DNA of 64,000 nt from Ktedonobacterales bacterium (GCA_027451525.1 DAIDJF010000002.1:49841-113840); one strand, 5' to 3'. Counted from the stretch's first letter, positions 36,286 to 46,184 are shown. Program-made: numbers and translations. The notes: a model not told the origin generated them from the letters alone.

Positions 36286-37899
36286 CTACAACCAATCGCG
36301 CGCTACAGCAGACGCCACAACACTCGCATAGATCGCCCCCTGAATACCCGTGTGCTTGTATTTTTCGAGACACCCTGAGAGCACAAGTAATGCTGTATCA
36401 CGTAAGTTTTGCCGTTTGCTATAGGCCGCCATGCGCAGAAGGCACTCCGCCGCCAATGCATTCTCTGTCAGCGATTGTTCACGGATGAGCAACCGCCCTA
36501 CCGCATCGGCTGTTTCTGGATAATCATAAAATAGTCCATTGTGTTCATCGAGCAGAGATTGACAACAAAAGTGCATCAATGCCACAGCAGTCTCAAGATG
36601 CGTTTTATTGCCATGGATTTCATAAGCATCGAGGAGCGCACGGGTCATCCACACCTGATCAGCAAGTTGTCCCGGCAAGCCTTTTTGGTCATGTAGAGCA
36701 TAATGATATACACTACCCTCCCGATGAATCATCTTCTGGCACAACCAATCTAAACTCCGCAATGCCATGCTATTTAGGGATGGCTGATTCAGCACACGCG
36801 ATGCCAATAGATAGGCCGAGGCCATGCGGGCATTCCACACGGTATAGATGGCGGTGTCAACATGGGGAGCGAGACGAGTAGCCCGCGAATAAGGACCCGG
36901 CTCATAATATTCTTCATCAGCACTCTGGCTTCCACTAAATACGCCTTCGCGCGGTTGCCACAGAGTTGTATTGCAATAGAATACCAGTTGTTGCAGTAAT
37001 TGATACCATTGATAGTCTCCCGTCTCTTGCGTGACCTGAGCTATCACGTGTAACAACGCGGCATTCTCTTCAGCCATCTTCTCCGTATGCGGTGCCCCCC
37101 AATCACTTGCAGCCGAATAACGGAAAAACCCTCCACTTTCTTTGTCCCATAGCCCCCCATCGCGCATCTGTTGCAGCGAGTAGCAAACCATCTCTAAACA
37201 ATCAGACTGACCGCGACGCGCAAGATGAAGCAATAATTCTAGAGCCTCTGGATGGGGAAATTTCAGGCGCGGATGAATCGTAAATCCGCCATAATCAGCA
37301 TCGTAAAGATCTCGTAACACGTGTCCAGCCTGCTCTGGCAATGCTTTTAGCGCAATCTGCTCCTCCTGTGAAAGGGGACGTAGCCAGTGCTTTCGCACGT
37401 TACGATCTTCTTTCAGCATGTCTCGTTGCGCTTGAAGTTGCTGCACCTGCAGGGCGAGTTCTTGACGATGCTCACTATAATAGCGACGCACATAACCAAG
37501 ATAGTACAACATCTGTTTGGGAGGAACATACACGCCACCCCACAATACTTCTCCCTCTGCCGAGAGCATTGCAACACTAGGCCAGCCATTCTGGTTATAG
37601 CGTGCGTTCACGTCTGGGCGCATATCACTATCCACTCGAATGGGGATGTAATCAGCATTGATAATCTTAATTATATTACTATCCGAGAGCGTTGTCTCGT
37701 CCATCGTATGGCACCAATGACACCATGAAGAGGTAATGACCAGTAGAATAGGTTTGTCCGTTAGCATGGCTTCTTGAAAAGCCGCCCTGCACCAGGGACG
37801 CCAGCGAATTTTATGCGCACTATTAGCGCGTGGAGAAAACCGAAATATCTCTTGCATTTGCCAGGACTGCGAATGATCTGCGACCTCGTTGCCGCTCAT
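36286..37899 (-). CDS. DUF255/YyaL-type thioredoxin-domain protein, shortened
   Basis: A 537-residue member of the YyaL/SSP411 family. The N-terminal thioredoxin-like domain has the CxxC active site in SSWCHWCHTMDE and cis-Pro region (NGWPSVAMLS). The larger C-terminal part has an (alpha/alpha)6 barrel like glycan epimerases (GLWDKESGGFFRYSAASDWG, EKMAEENAAL). Family members are usually ~650-700 residues; this one is shorter, mainly between the two domains and at the end. The start at 37899 follows AAGGAG by seven bases. The family's function is not settled. It lies alone between two terminators. Confidence 0.85.
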   Translation of the reverse strand: MSGNEVADHSQSWQMQEIFRFSPRANSAHKIRWRPWCRAAFQEAMLTDKPILLVITSSWCHWCHTMDETTLSDSNIIKIINADYIPIRVDSDMRPDVNARYNQNGWPSVAMLSAEGEVLWGGVYVPPKQMLYYLGYVRRYYSEHRQELALQVQQLQAQRDMLKEDRNVRKHWLRPLSQEEQIALKALPEQAGHVLRDLYDADYGGFTIHPRLKFPHPEALELLLHLARRGQSDCLEMVCYSLQQMRDGGLWDKESGGFFRYSAASDWGAPHTEKMAEENAALLHVIAQVTQETGDYQWYQLLQQLVFYCNTTLWQPREGVFSGSQSADEEYYEPGPYSRATRLAPHVDTAIYTVWNARMASAYLLASRVLNQPSLNSMALRSLDWLCQKMIHREGSVYHYALHDQKGLPGQLADQVWMTRALLDAYEIHGNKTHLETAVALMHFCCQSLLDEHNGLFYDYPETADAVGRLLIREQSLTENALAAECLLRMAAYSKRQNLRDTALLVLSGCLEKYKHTGIQGAIYASVVASAVARDWL

Positions 37900-38051
37900 G
37901 GCGAGTCTCCTTTGCATGATCACTATTAGCGAACACAGCAAGGGATAGTAACGCTTACGCACCCTATGTCTGTTGGGTTGTTTCTAAAGTATAACATAAA
38001 ATCACTGATTTTTTGCGACAAAAGAGGTTACAGTTTGTTTTGCTGACACAA

Positions 38052-38096
38052 ACACAAAGAGCCAAACACCTTTCTTTCGTGTTCAGCTCTTCGTGT
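38052..38096 (-). terminator. Hairpin after icd
   Basis: ACACAAAGAGC (38052-38062) pairs with GCTCTTCGTGT (38086-38096) with one mismatch, and AAACAC/GTGTT extends the inner stem. It lies directly past the stop of the minus-strand dehydrogenase gene. Confidence 0.6.
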
Positions 38097-38103
38097 ACAT
38101 GGC

Positions 38104-39189
38104 CTATACGTGGCGCATTCGTTCAATTACTGCATCAGCCACTTGGGAGGTTCCAACAGCTGTAGGATCATCGGCACGCGGTTTCAAATCATACGTGACA
38201 TATTTGCCTTCCGCGATAATGTGCATCAGAGCTTTTTCCAGGCGTAATGCGGCATCCTTTTCGCGCAGATGACGTAACATCATGACACCAGAGAACATCA
38301 TAGCCATCGGGTTGACTTTATTCTGACGCGCATATTTTGGCGCACTTCCATGCACAGGCTCAAAAACAGCATAATCATTGCCAATATTTGCACCAGGAGC
38401 CACCCCTAAGCCCCCAATTAATCCGGCAGAAAGGTCTGAGATGATATCACCATATAAATTTGGTAACACCAGTATATCGTAACATTCAGGTTTTTGGACC
38501 AGTTGCATACACATGTTATCAACAATGCGATCTTCATACTGAATGTCAGGATATTCTTTGGCAACCTCATTGGCCGTAGCGAGAAACAGCCCGTCAGAGA
38601 GGCGCATGATATTCGCCTTATGCACGGCTGTTACCTTACGACGATTATTAATGCGTGCGTACTCAAAGGCAAAACGTACGATCCGGCGCGTTGCCATCAC
38701 CGAGATAAATTTGATACTCAACGCGGAATTGGGATCTAGCCGATTCCCTGTTGTACGCGCAATCGTCTCCAATACATCTTCATACTCGGCTGTTCCACGC
38801 TGAAATTCGATGCCCGCGTATAAATCTTCTGTATTTTCGCGCACAATAATCAAATCAATGTTCTCATAACGAGAGCGTAATCCAGGATACGTTTTGGCAG
38901 GCCGAAGATTCGCATATAAATCCAGCTTTTTGCGCAACGTTACATTTGCGCTGCGCAAGCCTTTGCCCGCTGGCGTAGTAATGGGGCCTTTCAATCCTAC
39001 ACGGGTACGTTTGATAGAATCTATCACATCGTCAGGCAGAATAGTGCCATACTTCTCTAGCATTTCCGCTCCCGCCTGGCGTACTTCCCACTCAAAAGCA
39101 ACACCCGTTGCCTCCAGCACTCGGCGCGTTGCTTCAGTGATTTCTGGCCCGGTCCCATCACCAGGGATGAGCGTCACTGCATGCGGCAT
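38104..39189 (-). CDS. icd: Isocitrate dehydrogenase-type decarboxylating dehydrogenase
   Basis: A 361-residue beta-decarboxylating dehydrogenase. It begins TLIPGDGTGPEITEATRRVL. GLRSANVTLRKKLDLYANLR carries the Ser and Arg substrate residues of isocitrate rather than isopropylmalate enzymes. VRENTEDLYAGIEF and the NAD(P) region EPVHGSAPKYARQNKVNPMA follow. The short length and cofactor loop resemble NAD-dependent isocitrate dehydrogenases, so it probably makes 2-oxoglutarate, the likely substrate of KorAB in this window. The ATG at 39189 lies after GGAGG. Homoisocitrate or isopropylmalate activity is the alternative, but the Ser in the GLRSAN loop argues against it. Confidence 0.85.
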   Translation of the reverse strand: MPHAVTLIPGDGTGPEITEATRRVLEATGVAFEWEVRQAGAEMLEKYGTILPDDVIDSIKRTRVGLKGPITTPAGKGLRSANVTLRKKLDLYANLRPAKTYPGLRSRYENIDLIIVRENTEDLYAGIEFQRGTAEYEDVLETIARTTGNRLDPNSALSIKFISVMATRRIVRFAFEYARINNRRKVTAVHKANIMRLSDGLFLATANEVAKEYPDIQYEDRIVDNMCMQLVQKPECYDILVLPNLYGDIISDLSAGLIGGLGVAPGANIGNDYAVFEPVHGSAPKYARQNKVNPMAMMFSGVMMLRHLREKDAALRLEKALMHIIAEGKYVTYDLKPRADDPTAVGTSQVADAVIERMRHV

Positions 39190-39288
39190 GTCATCCTCCA
39201 CAACAGCAGAATTTATTTTCTCGGAGAGCCTGTATACAAACATTCAGTCGTTTCTTATTCTACCACATGAACTCTCCGCTGTTCTGCC

Positions 39289-41859
39289 TTATTTAACCGC
39301 TTGTGTCTTTTTGCGTTTTACGGGAGATTTTTTTACAGGTTTAGGTTCAAGTTCATCACTCTTTTTTGCTGTCTTTTTCTGCTCCGCCTCTACCGCCTGA
39401 CTGGCAGGTTTGTTCTGCTCTGTGCGCGTCACACGTGTTCTGCGCACACCAGTCTGTTTCCCCACACCATTTTCTCCCCCACCGTAGTGTGCTGTTTCCG
39501 CTCCCTCCGCCACATTGCTCCGCCTGCGCGTTCCAGCAGTAGAAGTTCTTTTACGGGTATTCGCCTCCTTGCTTGCATTTACCGCTGTCTCTTCTTCACG
39601 CGCTTGCGTGGTCTTTCTGCGTGTTGGACGCGATGAAGCAGCAGTAGGTGCACTCCTTGCACTGCCTTTCTGCTCACGCTGACCTTCCTCCTGCTGTGGT
39701 TTCTCCTCAGCAGCACGCTGAACCGCAATTACCTCGTTGTAACAGACAGGCTCTTGACCCTGCTTGGGAACTGCCATCAACCCGCCGCAATTCGGGCAAA
39801 GTTCAGGCACGGGACGTTCCCACATCGCAAAATTACAGGTCGGATAGTTGGTACAGCCGTAGAAAATGCGTTTCTTCTGTTTTGTCTTCCGCTCTACAAG
39901 ATCACCACCACAATTTGGACAAAGCGCACCTGTTTTATTGACAAATGAACGGCTATAACGACATTCTGGGAAGCCCGAACAGGAGACAAAGCGACCAAAG
40001 CGCCCAGTACGAATAATCAGGTTACGTCCACATTCAGGACACTGCTCGTCAATCTCCTCCTGTGGCTTCTGCACCTTATCCATTTCGGCTTCAGCCTTCT
40101 CCATGACGGTCTTGAAGTCATCATAGAACGTGCGCAAAAACTCAATCCACGAACGCCGTCCCTCCTCAACATCATCCAACTGCCGCTCCATATCAGCGGT
40201 AAAGCTGACATCTACAATGTCAGGAAAGTGCTTATTCATCACCTCATTGACCGTCTCGCCAAGCCATGTTGGCACAAAACGCCGCTGCTCCTGATCGACA
40301 TAGCCGCGATCTTGAATGGTACTGATGATCGGCACATAGGTACTCGGACGCCCAATGCCCTGCTCTTCCAGTTCCTTAATCAGGCTTGCCTCTGTAAAAC
40401 GCGGAGGTGGCTGCGTAAAATGCTGTTCTGGTTCAAGTTTATGGAATGCAAGTATCTCATTAACGCGCATAACAGGCAGAAGTTTTTCATCCTCCTCACG
40501 AGACCATACAGCATAAAAACCCAGAAACTTGAGATTCGAGCCGGTGGCGCGGAAGATATACTGATGGGCAGCGATATCAACGCGCACAGTATCGAAGACA
40601 GCGGGAGTCATAAAACTGGCGACGAAACGCTTCCAGATGAGGCTATACAATTTAAATTGATCGGGCGTCAGGAATGGCTTCACCACTGGCGGCGTCAATG
40701 TCACATCGGTTGGTCTGATTGCCTCGTGTGCATCCTGCGTGGTCGCTTTGGCTTTCCCTGTTCGCCCCGCGCCCACAAACGGTTTGCCATGTGTCTGCTC
40801 GATATATTCTTTTACCTTTGCCTGCGCCTCGTCAGAAATGCGCGTGGAGTCGGTACGCATGTACGTGATAAGACCTTGATGTCCACGTTCTCCCAACTCA
40901 ATGCCTTCATATAACTGCTGGGCCAGACTCATCGTCTTCTTGGGCTTAAACGAGAGACGCACAGAGGCATCTTGCTGCATTGTACTTGTGGTATACGGAG
41001 GATAAGGTTGTCGCCGCTGCTCACGCTCTTCATATTTTCGTACTGTATAAGTTGCCCCCTGCAAGTCTGCCAGAATAGCATTCGCCTCTTCCTGGGAAGA
41101 GATTTTGATGCGCCCTTTCTCCTGTTGAGCCGTTTTCGCACCATTTTGTCCATTCTGAGCAACACTGCTTGACTCATCGCTCTCTAACGAGAGATCTTCG
41201 GTGCCGTTTGCAGTTTCATCTTTTAGGCGCGAGATCAGGACGGCCTCAAAACGCTGTTCTTGCTTTTGCTTACTCAGCGTTGCGGTAATACTCCAATACT
41301 CTTCTGCCACAAAGGCACGAATCTCGCTCTCGCGCTGGCAGATCAGGCGCAAAGCCACCGATTGAACACGTCCAGCACTTGTTCCCGATTGAATACGCCG
41401 CCAAAGCAAGGGGCTAATTTTGTAACCCACAAGACGGTCTAACACGCGCCGCGCCTGTTGTGCATTAAACAAGTCTTCATTAATCTCACGCGGCTTCTTA
41501 ATCGCCTCTTGGACGGCAGTTTTCGTAATCTCGTGAAAGACTGCTCGGCGTGGATTCTGCAAACCCAGTGCGTTTTTCAAGGACCAGGCAATAAATTCAC
41601 CTTCGCGATCAGGGTCTGGGGCCAAAAACACTTCATCAGCCCGTTTTGAAGCCGTTTTCAATTCATCGATCAGTCTATCTTTTTTCTCAATAATTTCATA
41701 TTTTGGCGCAAAGTCTTTGCGCGTATTCACACCCAAACCCTTCTTAGGCAGGTCCATAATATGGCCCATTGAAGCTCTCACCTCAAAGTCGCGCCCCAAG
41801 AATTTCTCAATTGTTTTTGCTTTCGCAGGCGACTCTACAATAACTAGTTTTTTTGCCAT
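39289..41859 (-). CDS. topA: DNA topoisomerase I
   Basis: A type IA topoisomerase that relaxes negative supercoils. The 856-residue protein has the Toprim start KKLVIVESPAKAKTIEKFLG and the DPDREGEFIAWSL acid motif. The catalytic tyrosine is in GLITYMRTDSTRI. Two complete four-cysteine zinc modules (CPECGRN and CPNCGGD) and a third partial one follow. A basic tail of ~150 residues, rich in Lys, Arg, Thr and Ala, ends the protein and probably aids DNA binding. The start is set at MAKKLVIVES with an AAAGG site upstream. It is monocistronic. Confidence 0.97.
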   Translation of the reverse strand: MAKKLVIVESPAKAKTIEKFLGRDFEVRASMGHIMDLPKKGLGVNTRKDFAPKYEIIEKKDRLIDELKTASKRADEVFLAPDPDREGEFIAWSLKNALGLQNPRRAVFHEITKTAVQEAIKKPREINEDLFNAQQARRVLDRLVGYKISPLLWRRIQSGTSAGRVQSVALRLICQRESEIRAFVAEEYWSITATLSKQKQEQRFEAVLISRLKDETANGTEDLSLESDESSSVAQNGQNGAKTAQQEKGRIKISSQEEANAILADLQGATYTVRKYEEREQRRQPYPPYTTSTMQQDASVRLSFKPKKTMSLAQQLYEGIELGERGHQGLITYMRTDSTRISDEAQAKVKEYIEQTHGKPFVGAGRTGKAKATTQDAHEAIRPTDVTLTPPVVKPFLTPDQFKLYSLIWKRFVASFMTPAVFDTVRVDIAAHQYIFRATGSNLKFLGFYAVWSREEDEKLLPVMRVNEILAFHKLEPEQHFTQPPPRFTEASLIKELEEQGIGRPSTYVPIISTIQDRGYVDQEQRRFVPTWLGETVNEVMNKHFPDIVDVSFTADMERQLDDVEEGRRSWIEFLRTFYDDFKTVMEKAEAEMDKVQKPQEEIDEQCPECGRNLIIRTGRFGRFVSCSGFPECRYSRSFVNKTGALCPNCGGDLVERKTKQKKRIFYGCTNYPTCNFAMWERPVPELCPNCGGLMAVPKQGQEPVCYNEVIAVQRAAEEKPQQEEGQREQKGSARSAPTAASSRPTRRKTTQAREEETAVNASKEANTRKRTSTAGTRRRSNVAEGAETAHYGGGENGVGKQTGVRRTRVTRTEQNKPASQAVEAEQKKTAKKSDELEPKPVKKSPVKRKKTQAVK

Positions 41860-42210
41860 CGACCTTTTCCAACCTTTATTCCAAAAAACGGGCATATGCT
41901 TGGGTTACTCTCTTATGAGATAGAATAGCATACCCTGACAAGAGTTACCCTATTCCATAACGACAAACACGGCAGAAAAATTTCTTTTGCAGCATACCAT
42001 ACAGTAGCAATACCCTTCATATCCTGCCACTCTTCTCTCCAGAGGTACTAGCAAGCGAATATACGGCGATTATCCATCGCACCCGGACGTTGTCTGTCTG
42101 TCTTGTGTCCCTTGACCCGATGGCGGTTGCATGTTATGCTGCATGCAACTACAAATGATAGATATACCATGAAACTGAACAAGCGCGCTGATAAGGATTG
42201 GAGGAATGAC
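41860..42210. other. Divergent intergenic region, no gene seen
   Basis: This separates topA (minus) and murT (plus). It holds a small hairpin GTTGCATG/CATGCAAC (42126-42149) just before murT. An in-frame ATG at 42169 could start murT but lacks a ribosome-binding site. No RNA family or coding sequence recognised. Confidence 0.35.
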
Positions 42211-43905
42211 TTGCGCAAACAGAAATCTTTTCAGTTCTTTTCAGGGAAAGCTCGATTACAACGTGATGAGTCCTCATCAAACTCAACGTCTCCTCCTGCT
42301 TTACAACGCTTCAAACCGACTCAGGGACAGGGAAAAAAGCCACCGCTCTCGCTGCGGGCCGCGCTTGCCGTTATCGGCGGGCGGGCGGCAGGGGCATTAA
42401 GTCGTCGTCTCCATTTTGGCGGTGGAACCAGTATCGTGGGCGTGATTGCACAACGCCTCTATCCTGAGATCGTGCCGTATCTGGCACGCCAACTCCACTA
42501 TGGCAGCATCCTCATTACAGGCACAAACGGCAAAACAACAACCAGCAGTTTTATGGCAGCGATTATCAATGATGCTGGATTACGTGTATGGCGTAATCGT
42601 GAAGGCTCGAATCTTTTACGTGGCATTGCCAGTTCGCTGGTCATTCGCTCTCAGCCAAATGGACGCCTGCGCCGTTCAGGACGCGCTATCGCTGTATTGG
42701 AGATTGACGAGGCGGTATTGCCAACTATTGTGCAACATATCCCGCCACGGATTATCATCTTTACCAATCTCTTCCGCGACCAACTCGACCGCTATGGTGA
42801 GGTTGATAGTGTACTCGCTCACTGGCAACGCGCCATTGCCGCTTTATCGCCTGATACGACCCTTGTCCTCAACGCTGACGATCCGGCAACCGCGAATTTA
42901 GCGCGTTCCTTCGCGGGGAATGTCGTATACTACGGCATTGATACACTCCATAGCACTATACACGAGCCAGAGCGTGGCGCACAAGCACAAGAACGCCATC
43001 AAACGATAGATGCACGCACCTGTCCTGCCTGTGGAGGCGATTTTGTCTATGATCTGCGCTTCTACAGTCACATGGGACACTATCACTGTTCAACGTGTGG
43101 TCTACAGCGTCCACAGCCACAGGTGCAGGCAACGCAGGTACAAGAACTAGGTTTTGATCGCACACGTATCCATATCAGCACACCCACAACAGAGGGTGAG
43201 ATTGTTATTCCGCTGCCCGGCTTCTACAACATTTACAATGCGCTAGCAGCAATTGCCGCCGCCCAGGCACTCGCTATTCACTGGGAACCAATTGTTACGG
43301 GTATCGAACAATCCAAACCTGCCTTTGGACGTGGAGAGCGCATTCAGGCCGAGGGACGCACGATTCGACTCTTGCTGGCGAAAAATCCGACCGGGTTTAA
43401 TGAAGTGCTCCGTACGCTTTTTACTGAAACAACAGCGCGCAACATCTTATTCATTCTCAACGACCATATAGCGGATGGACAAGATATTTCATGGATTTGG
43501 GACGTCGATTTTGAGCGGGCGGTAGGTCATCTCAATACACTGGCTGTGGCGGGCACACGCGCACGCGATCTGGCACTACGATTGAAATACGCGGGTATAG
43601 AGCTAGACGAAAAGGACATTATTCCCCCTGCGCCGTTACGTGCCGCACGGAGAGAAGATGCATCGACGCGCGCAGCACGGAAAAATGCTTCGGCACGCGC
43701 GCGTCTTTCGCTTGTAGAAACACAACCACAACAACCACTAGTGCGCAAATTCGGTATCAAACAGGCACTTGAGAGTGCCTTAGAACAGACGCCAATCGGT
43801 GAAACCCTCTTTATAGTTCCAACGTATACAGGCTTGTTAGAAGTGCATCGTGAGCTAGAACAGCGCGGACTCGCACCCTATTATTGGGAAGGAAGAGATG
43901 CATGA
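42211..43905 (+). CDS. murT: Lipid II isoglutaminyl synthase, MurT subunit
   Basis: With GatD it amidates the alpha-carboxyl of D-Glu in the peptidoglycan stem of lipid II. The 564-residue protein has the Mur ligase P-loop ITGTNGKTTTSSFMA, the central NLFRDQLDRYGE motif, and a zinc ribbon CPACGGDF with CSTCGLQ that is a hallmark of MurT. The C-terminal DUF1727 region (LLLAKNPTGFNEVLRTL) follows. A basic Ser-rich ~100-residue arm precedes it. The TTG at 42211 is chosen because GGAGG lies six bases upstream; an ATG at 42169 has no such site. The stop overlaps gatD (ATGA). Confidence 0.94.
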   Translation: MRKQKSFQFFSGKARLQRDESSSNSTSPPALQRFKPTQGQGKKPPLSLRAALAVIGGRAAGALSRRLHFGGGTSIVGVIAQRLYPEIVPYLARQLHYGSILITGTNGKTTTSSFMAAIINDAGLRVWRNREGSNLLRGIASSLVIRSQPNGRLRRSGRAIAVLEIDEAVLPTIVQHIPPRIIIFTNLFRDQLDRYGEVDSVLAHWQRAIAALSPDTTLVLNADDPATANLARSFAGNVVYYGIDTLHSTIHEPERGAQAQERHQTIDARTCPACGGDFVYDLRFYSHMGHYHCSTCGLQRPQPQVQATQVQELGFDRTRIHISTPTTEGEIVIPLPGFYNIYNALAAIAAAQALAIHWEPIVTGIEQSKPAFGRGERIQAEGRTIRLLLAKNPTGFNEVLRTLFTETTARNILFILNDHIADGQDISWIWDVDFERAVGHLNTLAVAGTRARDLALRLKYAGIELDEKDIIPPAPLRAARREDASTRAARKNASARARLSLVETQPQQPLVRKFGIKQALESALEQTPIGETLFIVPTYTGLLEVHRELEQRGLAPYYWEGRDA

Positions 43906-44825
43906 CATTCCACTTTACACAACCACTCACACTCACGCTGGGGCATCTCTATCCCGATCAACTCAATCTCTATGGTGATCGAGGAAATATTATGACCCTA
44001 CGTTGGCGTTGTCAACAACGTGGTATTCAATTGCGTGTTGTTGGTCTTGGCATCGGCGATGCTCTAGCCCCCGATGAATTTGATCTTTTATTTATTGGCG
44101 GCGGACAAGACAAAGAGCAAGCTCCGGTATCGCAAGACCTGCACGACATCAAAGGTATTGGACTATGGGCGGCTATCGAGGACGATATGCCTGTTCTGGC
44201 AGTCTGCGGCGGCTATCAACTCCTCGCACACTACTACCGTCCAGCTGATGGTCCCGATATGCGTGGTCTCGGCGTCTTTGATGCCTGGACTATTCATAAA
44301 GGAACAAGCACACCACGCTGTATTGGCGATATCGCTATTAACTGGAATGGTAAGACACTGGTTGGTTTTGAAAATCATGGCGGTCGGACCTACTTGGGAA
44401 CCGCCAAGCCCCTGGGACATGTTCTCAAAGGGTCGGGAAATAATGCGGAAGACCATACTGAAGGCGCGGTATATCGCAATGCCTACGGAACCTACTTACA
44501 TGGCTCTCTTTTACCTAAAAACCCACATTTTGCGGATTATCTCCTTTCGCTGGCACTACAACGTAAATATGGTAGAACAGCAATGGAATCGTTATTCGCA
44601 CCCATTGAGTCTGAGCATGAAAGTATGAACGGAAATGGACACATGCAAACTCCATTATCAGCAAATGGAACGCATGCGACCGCTACCGCACAACCAGAAA
44701 TGATCACTCCTCTTCTTAAACCGTTAGATGATACACTAGAGTGGGAGGCACATGCTGCACTCCTCGAACGTTTAGGACTATATACGGAAGCGACAACCGT
44801 GTTGCGTACACGACAGAGCATTTGA
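43902..44825 (+). CDS. gatD: Lipid II isoglutaminyl synthase, GatD glutaminase subunit
   Basis: The class I glutamine amidotransferase partner that supplies ammonia to MurT. The 307-residue protein has the oxyanion strand LLFIGGGQDKEQ and the nucleophile Cys in VLAVCGGYQLLA. The catalytic His lies in TYLHGSLLPKNP (YLHG), as expected for the GatD/CobB-CobQ type. The usual family length is ~240-250; here the C-terminus continues ~55 residues through a Thr/Ala-rich linker to LLERLGLYTEATTVLRT, an extra helical piece of unknown role. It starts within the murT stop, so the pair is translationally coupled. Confidence 0.93.
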   Translation: MTFHFTQPLTLTLGHLYPDQLNLYGDRGNIMTLRWRCQQRGIQLRVVGLGIGDALAPDEFDLLFIGGGQDKEQAPVSQDLHDIKGIGLWAAIEDDMPVLAVCGGYQLLAHYYRPADGPDMRGLGVFDAWTIHKGTSTPRCIGDIAINWNGKTLVGFENHGGRTYLGTAKPLGHVLKGSGNNAEDHTEGAVYRNAYGTYLHGSLLPKNPHFADYLLSLALQRKYGRTAMESLFAPIESEHESMNGNGHMQTPLSANGTHATATAQPEMITPLLKPLDDTLEWEAHAALLERLGLYTEATTVLRTRQSI

Positions 44826-44849
44826 GGTTACTACCACGAGGTATCTATC

Positions 44850-45491
44850 ATGAGTTTTGATCGGTCAACAGCTCGCTGCTCTTTCTGTGGGCGTCCATCT
44901 TCAGAGGTCCGGCGCATGATCGCAGGCCCAGGGGCCGCCTACATCTGTAACGAATGTCTTCAACTGTGTACTGAAATTCTTAATGAGCAGGCACCCTTTT
45001 CAGAAAAAGCATTGGAGTTGGCTTCACGCCCGCCGGTTGTTATCGCGGCACCGCAAATTCGTGAGCAGAGTTCTGAACCTCCTTTGCTCAAGCGCGAACC
45101 AACACGTACCATCACCATTGAATTAGAACAAAAACAAAATGGCATGACCCTCATGCTTCATCAACTGCACTACTACGCCTCTCATTTTGAATTGCACTAC
45201 TTATGGATCAGGCCGCCACTTACCAGTGGTTTTGCGTTTGTGCCGCGTCTAATCTTTTTCTTAACTGATAGTACAGGAATGCAATGGGCTGGTGATCGCG
45301 GCGGGCGTCTCCTGGCACGTCCCGAACTTGCAAGCGGACCAAATCACGCTGTCTACCAGGGCAATGCACGTTTCCAACCACTCCCATCACCTGACGCACG
45401 CACATTAATCGTGCGCGCTGCAGACCCATTGGGCCAATTTGAAGATCCCGCACCTCACCCCTGGCACTTCGACATCACACTCTTCCCATAA
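44850..45491 (+). CDS. Protein with ClpX-type zinc finger and beta-rich domain
   Basis: A 213-residue protein. Residues ~8-45 are a ClpX N-terminal zinc-binding domain: [20 protein letters not shown] and [10 protein letters not shown], four Cys in two pairs. In ClpX this part binds adaptors and substrates. No AAA+ domain follows. Instead a linker leads to a ~120-residue beta-rich region ([26 protein letters not shown]-type strands, [15 protein letters not shown]) resembling an immunoglobulin-like sandwich. GAGGT precedes the ATG, 25 bases after gatD, so it is likely part of the murT-gatD operon. Function unknown; it may bind substrates or adaptors of ClpXP. Confidence 0.75.
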   Translation: MSFDRSTARCSFCGRPSSEVRRMIAGPGAAYICNECLQLCTEILNEQAPFSEKALELASRPPVVIAAPQIREQSSEPPLLKREPTRTITIELEQKQNGMTLMLHQLHYYASHFELHYLWIRPPLTSGFAFVPRLIFFLTDSTGMQWAGDRGGRLLARPELASGPNHAVYQGNARFQPLPSPDARTLIVRAADPLGQFEDPAPHPWHFDITLFP

Positions 45492-45520
45492 CCATACTTG
45501 AGCAATCACCAAAAGTACAA

Positions 45521-45556
45521 AACACCATCTGTTTATATGCACAGATGGTGTTTTAT
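45521..45556 (+). terminator. Terminator of the murT operon
   Basis: AACACCATCTGT (45521-45532) pairs perfectly with ACAGATGGTGTT (45541-45552), followed by TTATTT. It lies 30 bases past the zinc-finger gene. Confidence 0.85.
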
Positions 45557-45923
45557 TTAAGAAAAACTCTTCCGAGATCTGTGTTCCTTGACGATAAGAG
45601 TAATGTTATGAATAACATGTTATTTAAAAGGTAAAGTCGTACTACAAACTGACATTTGTATGAACATGTTCTCATTTTTGTACGTTACATATTAATGCAA
45701 TGTTCATGATTACGTGTTATGCTTACTGCAGTGCTTATAAACGTTGTAGAGGACCGAAGGCTGTTTTCCGTCTGACATATGAACAAAGACAATTCTTTAG
45801 GCACTGTAGAAACGAATAGAGTGAGCTTCATTGGTTGTAAAGGAAATAGATATCTTATTTTTATCTGTAACATATTCCCTCTCCCGGTAGATATCATCTG
45901 GGCGAGCTAAAGCGGAGGGTGCA
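45557..45923. other. AT-rich intergenic region with two small palindromes
   Basis: No convincing gene is seen in ~370 bases. ATGTTAT-GA-ATAACAT (45603-45618) and GAACATGTTC (45663-45672) are perfect small palindromes and could be operators. GGAGG near 45913 is the ribosome-binding site of the next gene. Confidence 0.4.
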
Positions 45924-46184
45924 ATGAAAGAACTTCCCAGTAATCAACATATTACATATCAACGTCAATTTCGTAAATGTGGCAAATCATCGTGCAGCAC
46001 GTGTCGCACGGGACAAGGACATGGACCCTACTGGTATGCCTACTGGCGTGACGGCTCACGTTTGCGTTCCAGCTACATTGGGAAAATCGGCCCATCTCAG
46101 CCAGCACCTAATCCTAATCCAGCGGTAGAACCAGCACCCACACCAATAGTCGAGGATTTCACATCTGTTTCTGTGCTTGCCTAA
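45924..46184 (+). CDS. Small basic DUF6788-like protein
   Basis: An 86-residue protein. Residues 10-55 (ITYQRQFRKCGKSSCSTCRT and GPYWYAYWRDGSRLRSSYIG) have the pattern CGK..C.C..G.GHGPYWY...R.G..R..YIGK. This is a short module (DUF6788-like) often seen alone or beside recombinases and transposases. The C-terminal 30 residues are Pro/Ala-rich. The three Cys may bind a metal. The GGAGG site six bases upstream supports expression. No recombinase gene is adjacent here. Function unknown. Confidence 0.7.
   Translation: MKELPSNQHITYQRQFRKCGKSSCSTCRTGQGHGPYWYAYWRDGSRLRSSYIGKIGPSQPAPNPNPAVEPAPTPIVEDFTSVSVLA

Noticed and set aside
45685..45897. A 70-residue minus-strand frame in the gap before the DUF6788-like gene
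   Set aside because: No ribosome-binding site, no recognisable pattern, low-complexity Ser/Thr-rich sequence in an AT-rich gap.
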